Positions 42,870-52,376 of a stretch of DNA of 64,000 bases are shown here, one piece after another. The position numbers and the translations under genes were made by a program. How positions within the stretch are numbered: position 1 is the stretch's first letter; the number at the start of each line of letters is the position of its first letter. The notes under the pieces are model-generated. The model was not told the origin of the DNA. It searched no databases and saw only the letters and a program-made list of their open reading frames with translations. This DNA is from Paenibacillus faecalis. GTDB lineage: Bacteria; Bacillota; Bacilli; Paenibacillales; Paenibacillaceae. The stretch lies in NCBI RefSeq assembly GCF_900289175.1, contig NZ_LT985747.1:2379708-2443707 (forward strand), given 5' to 3'.

Positions 42870-44111
42870 TCAGAAGGTCACGGGCATGAACGGAATATTC
42901 CAGAGAGGGCGAATGTCGCGGCTTTCATCCCATTTTCTCCCTTCCGCAATATATGCAAATACCCGGTCGATCACTTTTGCAAATCGGTCGTAATCTGGAA
43001 GAAGAGCAAAATCTCGATGCAGCTTTGCCGCACATTCCTGAAGCACTTCTACTCTTCCCTCATAGTATGCTTTGTGATATCTTTCCCGGTTCAATGGCCT
43101 TGCTCTCAATTTGTCATGATGATGAATAATAAGGTATGCCATATACAGCGAAGCCTTAGTGATAAAGGGAGATACAAGAAAGCTGGGGAGGGTTCGGTAC
43201 TCAAATCCTCCGTGTGGCTGCATGCGGTAATCTCCGAGAAAGCCGTAACGAGGGCGCCGGGCACGGCTTGACGGATCTTCAAGGATAGCCAGAGGAAGTG
43301 CCAGATAGTTGTCCAGAGACTGAAGGAGAGGTAATGAAATCCGAACGCCACTGAAATGGATATGCCCCCCGAGCGGAAAGCCTGGAACCGGCATCCCGCC
43401 TGCTTTCCATAGAAGAGAAGAGTCTGTAATCTGCTGTTTCGCGGATAGCAAAGCCAAACGCATGGATTTCAGCAGTGCATCGGGATGCTGCTGTGGAGCA
43501 GGACGCAGCTCTGCCAGCGGATAACTAACCTCCTCACCTTCCCGAACAGCATCGCTGCCAGCTACACCATTTCTATCCAAGTATAGGGAAGCAGACACCA
43601 CATCTCCCTCGCGGTTTACGAGTATAAATTCCGGGTCCATTCCCATTAAAAATGCAGCTTGGTTCTCCATCCTGGTCACCTGATCTTTCATCCCATGACA
43701 GCTCAGACCATCAACACCAGATTCCTGATTGAGCACAATCCGTTCTATTGCATAACGTCTGCCTGACAGAGCAGCGATCTGTACTTCTCCCTGGTCCGTA
43801 CCCAGCGCATACAATGCTCGTCTAGCCGCCTTTTCCATTCTTTTATGCAAACCATCCTCAAGACCTCCAGGGAGCGCTGCCACGTCCAACCATCCAGCTT
43901 CGTTCCCACCTTGTGTTGACAACATCACTTGTGCTGACTCCATTCCACGAACCTTGACCCGATATGCTGGTATATATCGCCCCGCCCCCCTCTTCAAAGG
44001 CCATGTTATCCGGCTTGACAGCCCTGAACGCCTCAATCTGGCATCCATTTTCTCAGAAGAAAGCATCTCTACCTTATTCAATTCGGCAAGCTCATCAAGT
44101 ACCTTGACCAA
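42870..44111 (-). CDS. amidoligase-like protein (COOH-NH2 ligase type 2)
   Basis: A 413-residue protein of the predicted COOH-NH2 ligase (ATP-grasp-like amidoligase) class. Supporting motifs: FLMGMDPEFILVNREGDVV (metal/ATP region), GGHIHFSGV with its conserved His pair, and FEYRTLPSFLVSPFI with the conserved Glu-Tyr-Arg. Members may form amide bonds with small peptide or amino-acid substrates; no substrate is known for this one. It sits between cotE and mutS, where B. subtilis has no gene, and next to a spore coat gene, so a spore-related function could be considered. Confidence 0.72.
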   Translation of the reverse strand: MVKVLDELAELNKVEMLSSEKMDARLRRSGLSSRITWPLKRGAGRYIPAYRVKVRGMESAQVMLSTQGGNEAGWLDVAALPGGLEDGLHKRMEKAARRALYALGTDQGEVQIAALSGRRYAIERIVLNQESGVDGLSCHGMKDQVTRMENQAAFLMGMDPEFILVNREGDVVSASLYLDRNGVAGSDAVREGEEVSYPLAELRPAPQQHPDALLKSMRLALLSAKQQITDSSLLWKAGGMPVPGFPLGGHIHFSGVRISLPLLQSLDNYLALPLAILEDPSSRARRPRYGFLGDYRMQPHGGFEYRTLPSFLVSPFITKASLYMAYLIIHHHDKLRARPLNRERYHKAYYEGRVEVLQECAAKLHRDFALLPDYDRFAKVIDRVFAYIAEGRKWDESRDIRPLWNIPFMPVTF

Positions 44112-44206
44112 ACTAAAAACCTCCTGTCAGACAACAAAAATGAGACTCCCGCGAACTAAACTTTTCATCATCTAGAGAATGTGTCGCTGCCTGGCGTATG
44201 CCAGGA

Positions 44207-44238
44207 TTAAAAAAAGCTCCAATCGGAGCTTTTTTTTC
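44207..44238. terminator. cotE terminator, bidirectional
   Basis: AAGCTCC/GGAGCTT stem around AATC with seven A residues on the left and eight T residues on the right. It follows cotE on the minus strand. A second short stem, CCTGGC/GCCAGG, lies next to it at 44191-44206. Confidence 0.85.
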
Positions 44239-44362
44239 GAAGATGCGCTTGAGTATACGTAAAAATCAGAAATCATTCCGAACATTTGTAAAAAAAGAGG
44301 GCGTTTGCCCTCTGCAAAACCGCCCCTACTGCATATGATGTACCAAGTCGAGTGGGGGAGGT

Positions 44363-44929
44363 TTACAGCTCATCATCCTCCAGCTCATCGAAGTCGAGGT
44401 CCTCATACTCACCGTACTCCTCGCCAACGAAATCAAATTCTTTATCCTCATACTCACCGTGCTTGTGCTTACATACCTTAACCATTACTTTCGTCTCAGC
44501 AATAAGCTCTACGGAGTACTCCCGCTCTACACGCAGAATAACACTTTTGCCGTTAGAGGATACGCTTGCTTCCACACAGCTTGGTTCCTGAGTCGCTTCC
44601 GCAGATACCTCTACCGTAGATGCCCGATGCTTGGGGTCCAGGTAAGAGAGAGGTACGCGCTCTACATAAGATACCGTTTCTTTCGCCACATCGGTCTGCG
44701 AATTTTTGTCATAGGAATACCAGATGTTTAAATCGTAAGTACCAATAACTTCAATTCCGTCGCTGGCTACTACCGCCTCATACTGATGGTTTATAATCCA
44801 GGCTCCCAAAATACTGGTCGGATTATTGGACGGAGTCACGGTATGTGTTACGGTAGAGAATTTACGACCCTTGCCGCAGATGGCCTTCGTAATGATCTCT
44901 CTACATTCGTGTTTACTACTCAATGACAT
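44363..44929 (-). CDS. cotE: outer spore coat protein CotE
   Basis: A 188-residue morphogenetic coat protein that assembles the outer coat of the spore. The start at 44929 has GGAGGAGG upstream; the ORF's earlier ATG would begin before it. Family sequence: HECREIITKAICGKGRKFS, HTVTPSNNPTSILGAWIINHQYEA and YDLNIWYSY. The tail is strongly acidic (EYEDLDFDELEDDEL), as in other CotE proteins. In B. subtilis sigma-E and sigma-K drive it; no promoter was confirmed here. Confidence 0.95.
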   Translation of the reverse strand: MSLSSKHECREIITKAICGKGRKFSTVTHTVTPSNNPTSILGAWIINHQYEAVVASDGIEVIGTYDLNIWYSYDKNSQTDVAKETVSYVERVPLSYLDPKHRASTVEVSAEATQEPSCVEASVSSNGKSVILRVEREYSVELIAETKVMVKVCKHKHGEYEDKEFDFVGEEYGEYEDLDFDELEDDEL

Positions 44930-45111
44930 CTTCGAACCTCCTCCATACAATCATTCTCTACATGTGTATGCACGAAATGGGCGAATGTTGAATGAAGTGG
45001 TCCAAATAAATTCATATAATGCTGAAAATATTAAAAAAAGATTTAAAAATTTGCTGTAAAAAGAATTGAAATCGAACATTCATGACATTAATATCTTTAA
45101 TTCTCAATTCC

Positions 45112-45501
45112 CTAAGAGAGTACGACATTCTCTTCTTTAAATTGAGCATTATACAGAGTTTTGTATCGCCCGCCCAACTGAAGCAGTTCCTCATGATTCC
45201 CTTGTTCCACCAGTCTTCCGTGCTCCATCACAAGAATCATATCGGAATTTTGTATCGTTGTTAGCCGATGTGCAATTACCAATGTAGTTCTACCAATCAT
45301 TAATTTTGTTAACGCATCCTGCACAATTTTCTCGGATTCATGATCAAGAGCGGCTGTAGCTTCATCTAAAAGTAGTATCGGAGCATCTCTCAAAATAGCT
45401 CTCGCAATAGCTATTCTTTGCTTCTGTCCGCCCGATAACCGGTTACCTTTTTCTCCAATCTCGGTATCCAATCCTTGAAGCAACCCCACGCTATGAAGCA
45501 A
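45112..45501 (-). pseudogene. C-terminal fragment of an ABC exporter
   Basis: Only the last part of a nucleotide-binding domain remains: [24 protein letters not shown], Walker [14 protein letters not shown]-loop VIAHRLTT and the C-terminus. Walker A and the six-helix membrane domain are absent, and the stretch upstream to 45540 does not match the family. It is a type of exporter half used for lipids, drugs or peptides. I read it as a 3' remnant of a deleted gene. Without Walker A it cannot be an ATPase on its own. Confidence 0.82.
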
Positions 45502-45574
45502 TCACTTCTAAATTTCGAGGTGCTATTCTTGCTCCTGATTGATCCTAAGAGTGAACCTTTTCATTGAATTCGAT

Positions 45575-45608
45575 TAAAAAAGCGCCAACCATTGCATGGC
45601 TATGCGCT
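45575..45608 (-). terminator. terminator of exporter-like gene
   Basis: Minus-strand hairpin with AGCGC/GCGCT outer stem and a G-T-containing inner stem, followed by six T residues, 32 bp after the gene's stop. Confidence 0.7.
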
Positions 45609-45640
45609 CTTCTTCCGACACTATTTAGTTATTATTGTAG

Positions 45641-46621
45641 TTAGCCCTTTTCCCTTTGCAGCTTCGGTTTGACAGAACCTGTAGGCGCTTTACTCTTCTT
45701 CGAAATTTTCAAGAAGTATTCAAGCTCCCGGCACAGCTGCAGTATCGCCGAGCGCAGCTCGAACTCTTCCCGAGTGCGTGGCAGCTCCATCTCTTTAAAC
45801 TTGTCCACCAGTTCTTCCAACAGCTTCTCTGTCTTTCCGGTGTATTCCTCGGTCACGACATCCTTGCTCAATTGATCAAATAATTGGGCTGTAAGCTCGC
45901 CGTGCGTAAGTCTCTCATAAACCTGGGAGATCATGTGCACCATCGCCTGGATGTTATCCAGCTGCTCTTTTCGCATATAAAAATATACATTCCATGCCAT
46001 ATCCGGTTGAAGCATCTGATTCTCCATAGCCCGGTTGCTTTCCTCTATTCCGCGCTCTACCGCCTTATTCGCCTCAATCAGCTCCTTCCCGTCCCATACA
46101 TGTTCCGGATCGCGAAGAGTGAGTGAAATATGTTGAAAAATTACAGAGAAGAGCCCGTCCACTTCATGGCGTATCTCCATTAAACGGCCTTCTCCTTTCG
46201 GCATATAAGCCATATTGACGATCATAGCCGAACCAAGACCAATGACCAAAAGCTCGATCTGGGTCAGGAATATGTCCGGACTAAGCGCGTTCTCATTAAA
46301 TACACGGAACACAACGACTGAACTCGTCACGATGCCTTCCTTAAAGTTCGCCCTCGATATAGCTGGAAAAGCAATCAATATGTACAGCGCCAAAACCCAA
46401 TAATGGAAACCGAGCAGTGAAAACAAAATGGAAGCCAACAACAGGCCGAGCAAAGAGGCGAAGAATCGTGACGATACGGAGCGCAGACTGCGCTTGCGCG
46501 TTACATCCACGCCCAGAATCGCCAGTAGACCTGCCGAAGTTGCCCCCGGTATATTTAAAACGTCGGTAACTAAAATCGCGAGCAGTGTGGCCACTGCTGT
46601 CTTAATAATTCGAAATCCCAT
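45641..46621 (-). CDS. aromatic acid exporter family protein (YgaE/YqjA-like)
   Basis: A 326-residue membrane protein of the ArAE/DUF939 family: four N-terminal helices (about 5-145) with GFRIIKTAVATLLAILVTDVL and then a long cytosolic helical region (about 150-310) ending in a basic tail. FEGIVTSSVVV-like and NMAYMPKGEG sequences are family marks. The family is thought to export aromatic carboxylates, but direct evidence is scarce. It is monocistronic, with a terminator after it. Confidence 0.8.
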   Translation of the reverse strand: MGFRIIKTAVATLLAILVTDVLNIPGATSAGLLAILGVDVTRKRSLRSVSSRFFASLLGLLLASILFSLLGFHYWVLALYILIAFPAISRANFKEGIVTSSVVVFRVFNENALSPDIFLTQIELLVIGLGSAMIVNMAYMPKGEGRLMEIRHEVDGLFSVIFQHISLTLRDPEHVWDGKELIEANKAVERGIEESNRAMENQMLQPDMAWNVYFYMRKEQLDNIQAMVHMISQVYERLTHGELTAQLFDQLSKDVVTEEYTGKTEKLLEELVDKFKEMELPRTREEFELRSAILQLCRELEYFLKISKKSKAPTGSVKPKLQREKG

Positions 46622-46734
46622 GAACAGCCCTCTCTTGTGTTTATCGTAATCGTAATCCCATGGTATCCGATTTTAGTGCTCTGAACAACCTGGGCTGCCA
46701 CAAGAGTGTTTGCCACGACAAATCAGCTTTCGAT

Positions 46735-47577
46735 CTATCGGTGACTCAGCAATTTTTTCTCAATATAAACAACCATTTGATACATAGCCGTTGCCACTAC
46801 GGCGATAATGAGCAGGCTGGACAGAACGAGTGTAAAGTTGAATACTTGAAAGCCGTACATAATCAAAAATCCGAGACCTGCCTTGGCCACAAGAAATTCA
46901 CCGACAATTACACCGACCCAGGCCATCCCTACATTCACCTTCAAAGTAGAAACGATCGCCGGAAACGAGGCCGGGAGAATGACCCGTTTAAATACTTGGG
47001 TCTTCGTACCGCCGAAAGTGCGGACAACCTTGATCAGATTGGCGTCCACCTCGGAGAAGCTGTTATACACAACAAGTGTTGTCACAATGACGGTAATAGA
47101 TAGGGTTGTTACAACAATGGCTGTGAAGCCAGCACCAAACATAACGATAAATATTGGACCGAGCGCTACTTTGGGCATACTGTTAAAGACAACCATGTAA
47201 GGATCGAGCACCTTGTTCAGAAAAGGCGACCACCAGATCAACACCGCCAGCAGCGTACCTATGAATGTACCCAATAGAAATCCAACGACGGTTTCAGCTA
47301 CCGTGATCCCCAAATGCATCCAAATTTCCCCTGTGACGATATCGTCCCAAATATGCACAAAAACTTTGGTTGGATAACTGAACAACAGGACATCGATCCA
47401 CTTCAATCGTCCCGCCAGCTCCCAAAAAGCGAAAAACAAAACAAGCAGCATCGTCTGCGCCATAATTACACGATTTTGAATTTTTCGTTTACGCCGCTTA
47501 TGACGGACATGTATTTCCTTAATCCAGCCGGTATTCGAAGAATCCTGGCCGGCCTGAAGACGTTTCGGATCAGTCAT
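46735..47577 (-). CDS. ABC transporter permease (SsuC/ThiX-like)
   Basis: A 280-residue permease of the NitT/TauT (CUT-like) class. Six transmembrane helices are predicted; the coupling helix EAA motif is VYNSFSEVDANLIKVVRTFGGTKTQVFKRVILPASFPAIVSTL. It ends in FTLVLSSLLIIAVVATAMYQMVVYIE. Nine bases separate it from the ATPase gene, which lies upstream. Substrate: see the binding protein. The first 20 residues are polar, and an internal start cannot be excluded. Confidence 0.88.
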   Translation of the reverse strand: MTDPKRLQAGQDSSNTGWIKEIHVRHKRRKRKIQNRVIMAQTMLLVLFFAFWELAGRLKWIDVLLFSYPTKVFVHIWDDIVTGEIWMHLGITVAETVVGFLLGTFIGTLLAVLIWWSPFLNKVLDPYMVVFNSMPKVALGPIFIVMFGAGFTAIVVTTLSITVIVTTLVVYNSFSEVDANLIKVVRTFGGTKTQVFKRVILPASFPAIVSTLKVNVGMAWVGVIVGEFLVAKAGLGFLIMYGFQVFNFTLVLSSLLIIAVVATAMYQMVVYIEKKLLSHR

Positions 47578-47586
47578 ATCATCGCT

Positions 47587-48363
47587 TCACCCCTTGCTGC
47601 CAATAGCTTCCATCTCACCCCATATTTCATGAAACAGCTCATTAAAACCCGGTTCCTTGCGCGCGTAGAACGGTTGAGTATTCCTGATATTTTTAGGTAC
47701 AGTAAAGGTGCGGTGAACCCGGCCAGGATTTCGGTTCAACAGCACTACCCTGTCACTCATGGCGATAGCCTCCGACAGATCATGCGTAACCAAAACAGCC
47801 GTCTTGTTCCGCTCATGCAGCGTTTCAACAATCAGATCCTCCAGTTGAAGCTTTGTCTGATAGTCCAGTGCCGAGAACGGCTCATCCAGAAGCAGCAGTC
47901 CCGGATCTGTGGACAGCGTCCGTGCAAGCGCCACCCGCTGGCGCATCCCGCCTGACAATTGCTGCGGATACAGACTCAGGCTTGCGCCAAGTCCCAGCTC
48001 TTCCAGCAGCGCCACCATATTGCTCCGACTTTCATCCGACAACTGTCCCGTCAGTTCAAGTCCGATCAACGAATTATCCAAAATGGTGCGCCATGGAAAC
48101 AGATAATCCTGCTGCAGCATATACCCGACCTCAGGCGAAGGACCGTTCACCGTATGCCCGTACACCTTCACTTCCCCGCGCGATGGCTGCAGCAAACCTG
48201 CAATAATCGAAAGAATCGTCGTTTTTCCACAGCCGCTTGGACCGACCAAACTGATAAATTCGCCCGGAAGTACGTTCAAATGAATCCCTTCAACAGCCAG
48301 AGAGGCTTCCCGGTCAGTCACATACACATGAGCAATATTATGAAGTTCAACTACCGGCACCAT
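47587..48363 (-). CDS. ABC transporter ATP-binding protein (SsuB/TauB-like)
   Basis: A 258-residue ATPase with GPSGCGKTT (Walker A), LSGGMRQR (signature), LLLLDEPFSALD (Walker B) and VTHDLSEA (H-loop). The sequence PGRVHRTF near the end is typical of the SsuB/TauB/ThiZ group. It forms an operon with the solute-binding gene (36 bp upstream) and the permease (9 bp downstream). All motifs are intact. Confidence 0.9.
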   Translation of the reverse strand: MVPVVELHNIAHVYVTDREASLAVEGIHLNVLPGEFISLVGPSGCGKTTILSIIAGLLQPSRGEVKVYGHTVNGPSPEVGYMLQQDYLFPWRTILDNSLIGLELTGQLSDESRSNMVALLEELGLGASLSLYPQQLSGGMRQRVALARTLSTDPGLLLLDEPFSALDYQTKLQLEDLIVETLHERNKTAVLVTHDLSEAIAMSDRVVLLNRNPGRVHRTFTVPKNIRNTQPFYARKEPGFNELFHEIWGEMEAIGSKG

Positions 48364-48399
48364 GATGCTCTCTCCTTTCGTTTGTGAGATGAATGTTCA

Positions 48400-49410
48400 T
48401 CAATGGTTGTTCGCCGCCTGCTTCGCTTTTTCCGCATAACTGTTATCCACTATGGTTTCCAAAGGCACACGTTCCTTCAGCTCCCCAGCTAGTTCCATAA
48501 CGTCCAGCAGGTTGTTCCATTCTTCTTCGCCCAAAATTGGATCGGCCGCATATGTCCCTTGTTCTTGGTACCGTTTAACGGATGAAACGACGATTTCCCG
48601 CTCGGTATCTTTAAAATAAGGCAAAATAACATCCGCAACTTCTTCCGGACGATGTGAATCAACCCATTGCTGAGCTTTGTAGAGCGCATTCGTAAACTTT
48701 TGCACTGTATCCTTATTTTTGTTCATATAGCTTTCTTTCGTCATAAATACCGTATATGGCAAATGTCCGCTTTCCACTCCGAATGATGCAACGACCTTTC
48801 CCTTGCCTTCTTTTTCAAAAATAGAAGCCTGCGGCTCGAACAACTGAACAAATTGTCCAGTGCCGGAAGCATACGCTGACGCAATGTTCGCAAAATCGAT
48901 GTTTTGAATCAGCTCCAGGTCCTCTTTAGGATTGATTCCTTGTTTGTTTAATGTGAATTCTCCGGCCATTTGTGGCATCCCGCCTTTTCTCTGACCGAGG
49001 AAAACACTCCCCTTCAACATTTCCCAATTAAACTCGCCTGTTACATCACGCGCCATAAGAAAAGTACCATCCGTTTGGGTCAGCTGAGCAAAGTTAATGA
49101 CAGGATCATCAGCCCCCTGCTGGTACACATATATGGAAGTTTCCGAACCGACCAGCGCCACATCTATCGCATCTGACAGCAGGGCCGTCATCGTTTTATC
49201 ACCGCCGAAAGTCGTCTGAAGCTCGACATTCAGTCCTTCCTCTTTAAAAAAACCTTTCTCTATTGCCACATACTGAGGTGCGTAGAATATAGAACGTGTG
49301 ACCTCTCCAACCTTTACTTTCGTGCCTGAACCTTCACCACCGCATCCAGCAAGCACCACCCCGCATACAAGCAGAATGGAAAAAGCCAGGCCAAGCCATC
49401 TTCTGTGCAT
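48400..49410 (-). CDS. NMT1/THI5-like ABC substrate-binding lipoprotein
   Basis: A 336-residue solute-binding lipoprotein. The start at 49410 (MHRRWLGLAF) with GGAGGGG upstream gives a proper signal peptide and lipobox LAGC; the longer frame to 49506 does not. The family stretch YAPQYVAIEKGFFKEEGLNVEL and ALLSDAIDVALVGSETSI matches NMT1/SsuA-type proteins, which bind thiamine precursors, sulfonates, nitrate or taurine. No riboswitch or regulator is near, so I cannot choose among these. It resembles the YtlA group. Confidence 0.88.
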   Translation of the reverse strand: MHRRWLGLAFSILLVCGVVLAGCGGEGSGTKVKVGEVTRSIFYAPQYVAIEKGFFKEEGLNVELQTTFGGDKTMTALLSDAIDVALVGSETSIYVYQQGADDPVINFAQLTQTDGTFLMARDVTGEFNWEMLKGSVFLGQRKGGMPQMAGEFTLNKQGINPKEDLELIQNIDFANIASAYASGTGQFVQLFEPQASIFEKEGKGKVVASFGVESGHLPYTVFMTKESYMNKNKDTVQKFTNALYKAQQWVDSHRPEEVADVILPYFKDTEREIVVSSVKRYQEQGTYAADPILGEEEWNNLLDVMELAGELKERVPLETIVDNSYAEKAKQAANNH

Positions 49411-49504
49411 CCTTATGAACCCCTCCATTCCCTTAACCATGCGTTTCCATTCAGCATATGCACAGAGCTTGTTTAAGGTTAAACGCCCGAGTGACGAGTA
49501 ACAC

Positions 49505-49537
49505 AAAAAAAGCTGCCCCGATTACCCGGAGCAACTT
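49505..49537 (-). terminator. carboxypeptidase terminator
   Basis: Minus-strand hairpin AAGTTGCTCCG/CGGGGCAGCTT with two mismatches, then TTTTTTTG. It separates the M32 peptidase from the ABC operon. Confidence 0.8.
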
Positions 49538-49554
49538 CTGATGTAAATATTCTT

Positions 49555-51072
49555 TTACAACTTGTAAATCTCTTTATATTTCTCTTCCAAATAGTCTGCC
49601 AAATAATCTGGATTCAACTCTTCGCCAGTTACGCGGAGAATGATTTCAGCCGGAGTCTCGCTCTTGCCGTATTTGTGAATTTTTTCAATCAGCCATTCCT
49701 TGATTGGAGCAAGATTGCCCTCTTCAATCCAGCTGTCCAATTCAGGAAGCTCCTTGCGCATAGTATGCATAAATTGAGCAGCGTACATATTGCCGAGAGA
49801 ATAGGAAGCAAAATATCCAAAATCCCCGCCAGACCAGTGTACATCCTGCAGCACACCAACGCCATCGTTCGGCGGCATAATGTCCAAGTATTCCTTATAC
49901 TTTGAATTCCATACTTCGGGAAGGTCTTTCACAGAAAGACCTTCATTAAAGAGCATCTTCTCAATCTCATAACGGATAATGACGTGCAGATTGTACGTCA
50001 GCTCATCCGCTTCAGTTCGAATCAAAGAATTCTCTACCTTATTAATGGCAAGATAGAACTGCTCCGCATCCACATTTTCAAGTTCCTTTGGAAAATGCTG
50101 CTGCAGATCGCCGAAATAACGACGCCAGAACGGACGGCTGCGACCGATCATGTTTTCCCACATACGGGACTGCGACTCATGAATCCCCATGGACGTGCCC
50201 GTTGCCAGTGGAGTGCCTGCCAGTTCTTTGTCGATATTTTGCTCATACAAAGCATGCCCACCCTCATGCAAAGAGCTGAACAGCGCACTCGTGACATCAT
50301 CTTGAAGATAGTTCGTTGTAATCCGTACATCTCCGATACTCAAACCCGTGCAGAATGGGTGCACACTCTCGTCAAGACGTCCGGCTTCAAAATCATAACC
50401 CATCTGCTCCAGCATAAACAGACTGAGCTTTTCCTGCTGTTCCTTCGAATACAACTGCTTCAAAAATCCGGTATCCGGCTTGTTCGGAGAATCCAGAATC
50501 GATTTAAGCAGCGGAACAAGCCGAGCACGAAGGCGGGAAAATACATCGTCCAGCTTTTCGACCGTCAAGTCCGGCTCATACATATCAAGCAGTGTATCAT
50601 ACCGGGTTTCCTTCACACCCCAATAGTCGATAAACTCCTGCTTGAACGCTACAATTTTGGTTAGAAACGGCTCAAAGCCGGCAAAATCGCTATTTTCCTT
50701 CGCATCCTCCCACTTGGATTCAGCGTGAGCAGCCAAAACGGTATACTCCTTAAACCTATCTGCCGGAATCAATTTGCTTCGATTGTATTCTTTGCGGCAT
50801 TCCTCCACCATACGGCGGTTTCTCTCATCAAGCTGCTGCTCTATTTCCGGCTTGGCAAAAAAGTCGAGTAATTCCCCCATTTCCGGCGAGGTTTGAAGTT
50901 TAAATGCCTCGGTTGAGAGCATGCCGATCGTCTCAGAGCGCATCTCCACTCCTTTACGGGGAGCTCCTGTACGGAGATCCCAATGCAATAAACCTACGGC
51001 TTCGTAATAGCTCATCGTTTTTCGAATCAATTGTTGAAACTGTTCCCATCGTTCTTGAAGTTGTGCATCCAT
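49555..51072 (-). CDS. M32-family metallocarboxypeptidase
   Basis: A 505-residue zinc carboxypeptidase of the thermostable (Taq) M32 family that removes C-terminal residues from peptides. The start at 51072 follows AGGAGGGCCCG; the ORF's earlier ATG lacks a site. The zinc motif HEGGH lies at residues 269-273, with GMHESQSRMWEN as the further ligand helix and the family stretch HWDLRTGAPRKG near the N-terminus. It is cytosolic. A single gene between two terminators or promoters. Confidence 0.93.
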   Translation of the reverse strand: MDAQLQERWEQFQQLIRKTMSYYEAVGLLHWDLRTGAPRKGVEMRSETIGMLSTEAFKLQTSPEMGELLDFFAKPEIEQQLDERNRRMVEECRKEYNRSKLIPADRFKEYTVLAAHAESKWEDAKENSDFAGFEPFLTKIVAFKQEFIDYWGVKETRYDTLLDMYEPDLTVEKLDDVFSRLRARLVPLLKSILDSPNKPDTGFLKQLYSKEQQEKLSLFMLEQMGYDFEAGRLDESVHPFCTGLSIGDVRITTNYLQDDVTSALFSSLHEGGHALYEQNIDKELAGTPLATGTSMGIHESQSRMWENMIGRSRPFWRRYFGDLQQHFPKELENVDAEQFYLAINKVENSLIRTEADELTYNLHVIIRYEIEKMLFNEGLSVKDLPEVWNSKYKEYLDIMPPNDGVGVLQDVHWSGGDFGYFASYSLGNMYAAQFMHTMRKELPELDSWIEEGNLAPIKEWLIEKIHKYGKSETPAEIILRVTGEELNPDYLADYLEEKYKEIYKL

Positions 51073-51202
51073 ATATCGGGCCCTCCTGCTTTCGTTTATG
51101 TATTCCATTTCTACTATTGATGATACTTTTTACAAAGTTTATAATCAACTTCTAAGTAGATCGTCTAAATTTAAAACATATAAAGGAGTGTGAGGTGCCG
51201 TG

Positions 51203-51529
51203 ATGATTCAGCTGACCGCAGAGGCAGAAAAAAAATTAAGAGAAAAAATCGGGAGTCATCCGGGCAGAGTCAGACTTGTCTATGACACTGAAGGATGCGG
51301 CTGTGCTGTTAATGGAATACCAGGGCTTGCCATCATAAACGAGGCGGATGCTGAGGATGTCACCATCTCGGCGGGCGATCAGGTCATGTTTGTCATAAAC
51401 CGCCGGCAAGAAGTTTTTTTCGAAGATTCCATGACTTTGGATGTTATTCCGGGGCTTGACAGCTTCCGGCTGGATAGCCGTCATCAAACGTACGGTACGA
51501 ACATTCAACTGGTGGATACCAGATTATAA
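51203..51529 (+). CDS. HesB/IscA-like protein
   Basis: A 108-residue protein of the HesB/IscA-fold Fe-S biosynthesis family, short form as YneR/YqkB. It begins IQLTAEAEKKLREKI and has GCGCAVNGIPGL where IscA carries its first Cys. The C-terminal CxC of true A-type carriers is absent (ends TNIQLVDTRL), so a canonical Fe-S carrier role is doubtful. A GAGG lies 7 nt before the ATG at 51203; a GTG directly precedes it. It is followed by carbonic anhydrase on the same strand with 46 bp between. Confidence 0.78.
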   Translation: MIQLTAEAEKKLREKIGSHPGRVRLVYDTEGCGCAVNGIPGLAIINEADAEDVTISAGDQVMFVINRRQEVFFEDSMTLDVIPGLDSFRLDSRHQTYGTNIQLVDTRL

Positions 51530-51575
51530 ACCTTAAGAAACGCTACACATCCGTTCATGGGGAGGAACCTGATTT

Positions 51576-52151
51576 ATGACAACACATCTTAGCAGTATTA
51601 TTGAGCATAACCGTACTTTTGTTGAGAACAAAGAATATGAAGCCTACCGCACAAGCAAATTTCCAGACAAAAAAATCATTATTATCACTTGCATGGACAC
51701 ACGTCTGGTAGAGCTGCTGCCTAAAGCGATGAATTTTAAAAACGGTGACGTTAAAATAATCAAAAATGCAGGCGGAATTATCTCGCAGCCGTTCGGATCG
51801 GTCATGCGAAGTGTACTCGTTGCGCTTTATGAGCTAAATGCCGAGGAAGTGATTGTGGTAGGACACCATGAGTGCGGAATGGCTGCCTTGAATGCGGATC
51901 ATATGATCCAATCGATGATAGAGCGCGGCATTTCGGAAGAGGTCATGTCAACACTTGAGAATTCCGGCATTAAATTGACCAAATGGCTGCGCGGATTCGA
52001 CAACATTAATGCAGCCGTTCAACATACGGTAAGTATTATTAAAAACCACCCTCTTCTCCCGCCCAATATTCCTGTTCACGGGATGGTTATTGACCCGACG
52101 ACCGGCGCGCTGGATCTGGTTGTTGAAGGATATGATCAATCAAAATCGTAA
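51576..52151 (+). CDS. beta-class carbonic anhydrase
   Basis: A 191-residue zinc enzyme interconverting carbon dioxide and bicarbonate. Zinc ligands: Cys39 (in CMDTR), His97 and Cys100 (GHHECG); Asp41 and Arg43 form the catalytic dyad. It belongs to the YtiB-type subgroup. GGAGG lies upstream of the ATG. A terminator follows 8 bp after the stop. Confidence 0.93.
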   Translation: MTTHLSSIIEHNRTFVENKEYEAYRTSKFPDKKIIIITCMDTRLVELLPKAMNFKNGDVKIIKNAGGIISQPFGSVMRSVLVALYELNAEEVIVVGHHECGMAALNADHMIQSMIERGISEEVMSTLENSGIKLTKWLRGFDNINAAVQHTVSIIKNHPLLPPNIPVHGMVIDPTTGALDLVVEGYDQSKS

Positions 52152-52158
52152 TATACCC

Positions 52159-52190
52159 AAGCACGGGCTGTGATCAGCACGTGCTTTTTT
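52159..52190 (+). terminator. carbonic anhydrase terminator
   Basis: AAGCACG/CGTGCTT stem with a 14-nt loop, followed by TTTTTT. Confidence 0.78.
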
Positions 52191-52376
52191 CCTTACAGTC
52201 TTATATATTTCCGCCGTTTCAAGTATAGGCTGAAGGTATTTCATCTAAGACTTCTTGTTTCTATCAGGTTGTCAAACCATACAGTTTCAGTGTACACTTT
52301 GAACAAACGGACCTGACCCGGGATTGTTAACTTAGTTCCAGGGAATCCACGATTACGTTTCAAGGGAGTTTTGTAC

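Noticed and set aside
46735..49410. Thiamine-precursor (ThiXYZ) transporter
   Set aside because: The binding protein fits the broad NMT1 class but no TPP riboswitch or thi gene is adjacent, so sulfonate, nitrate or other substrates are equally possible.
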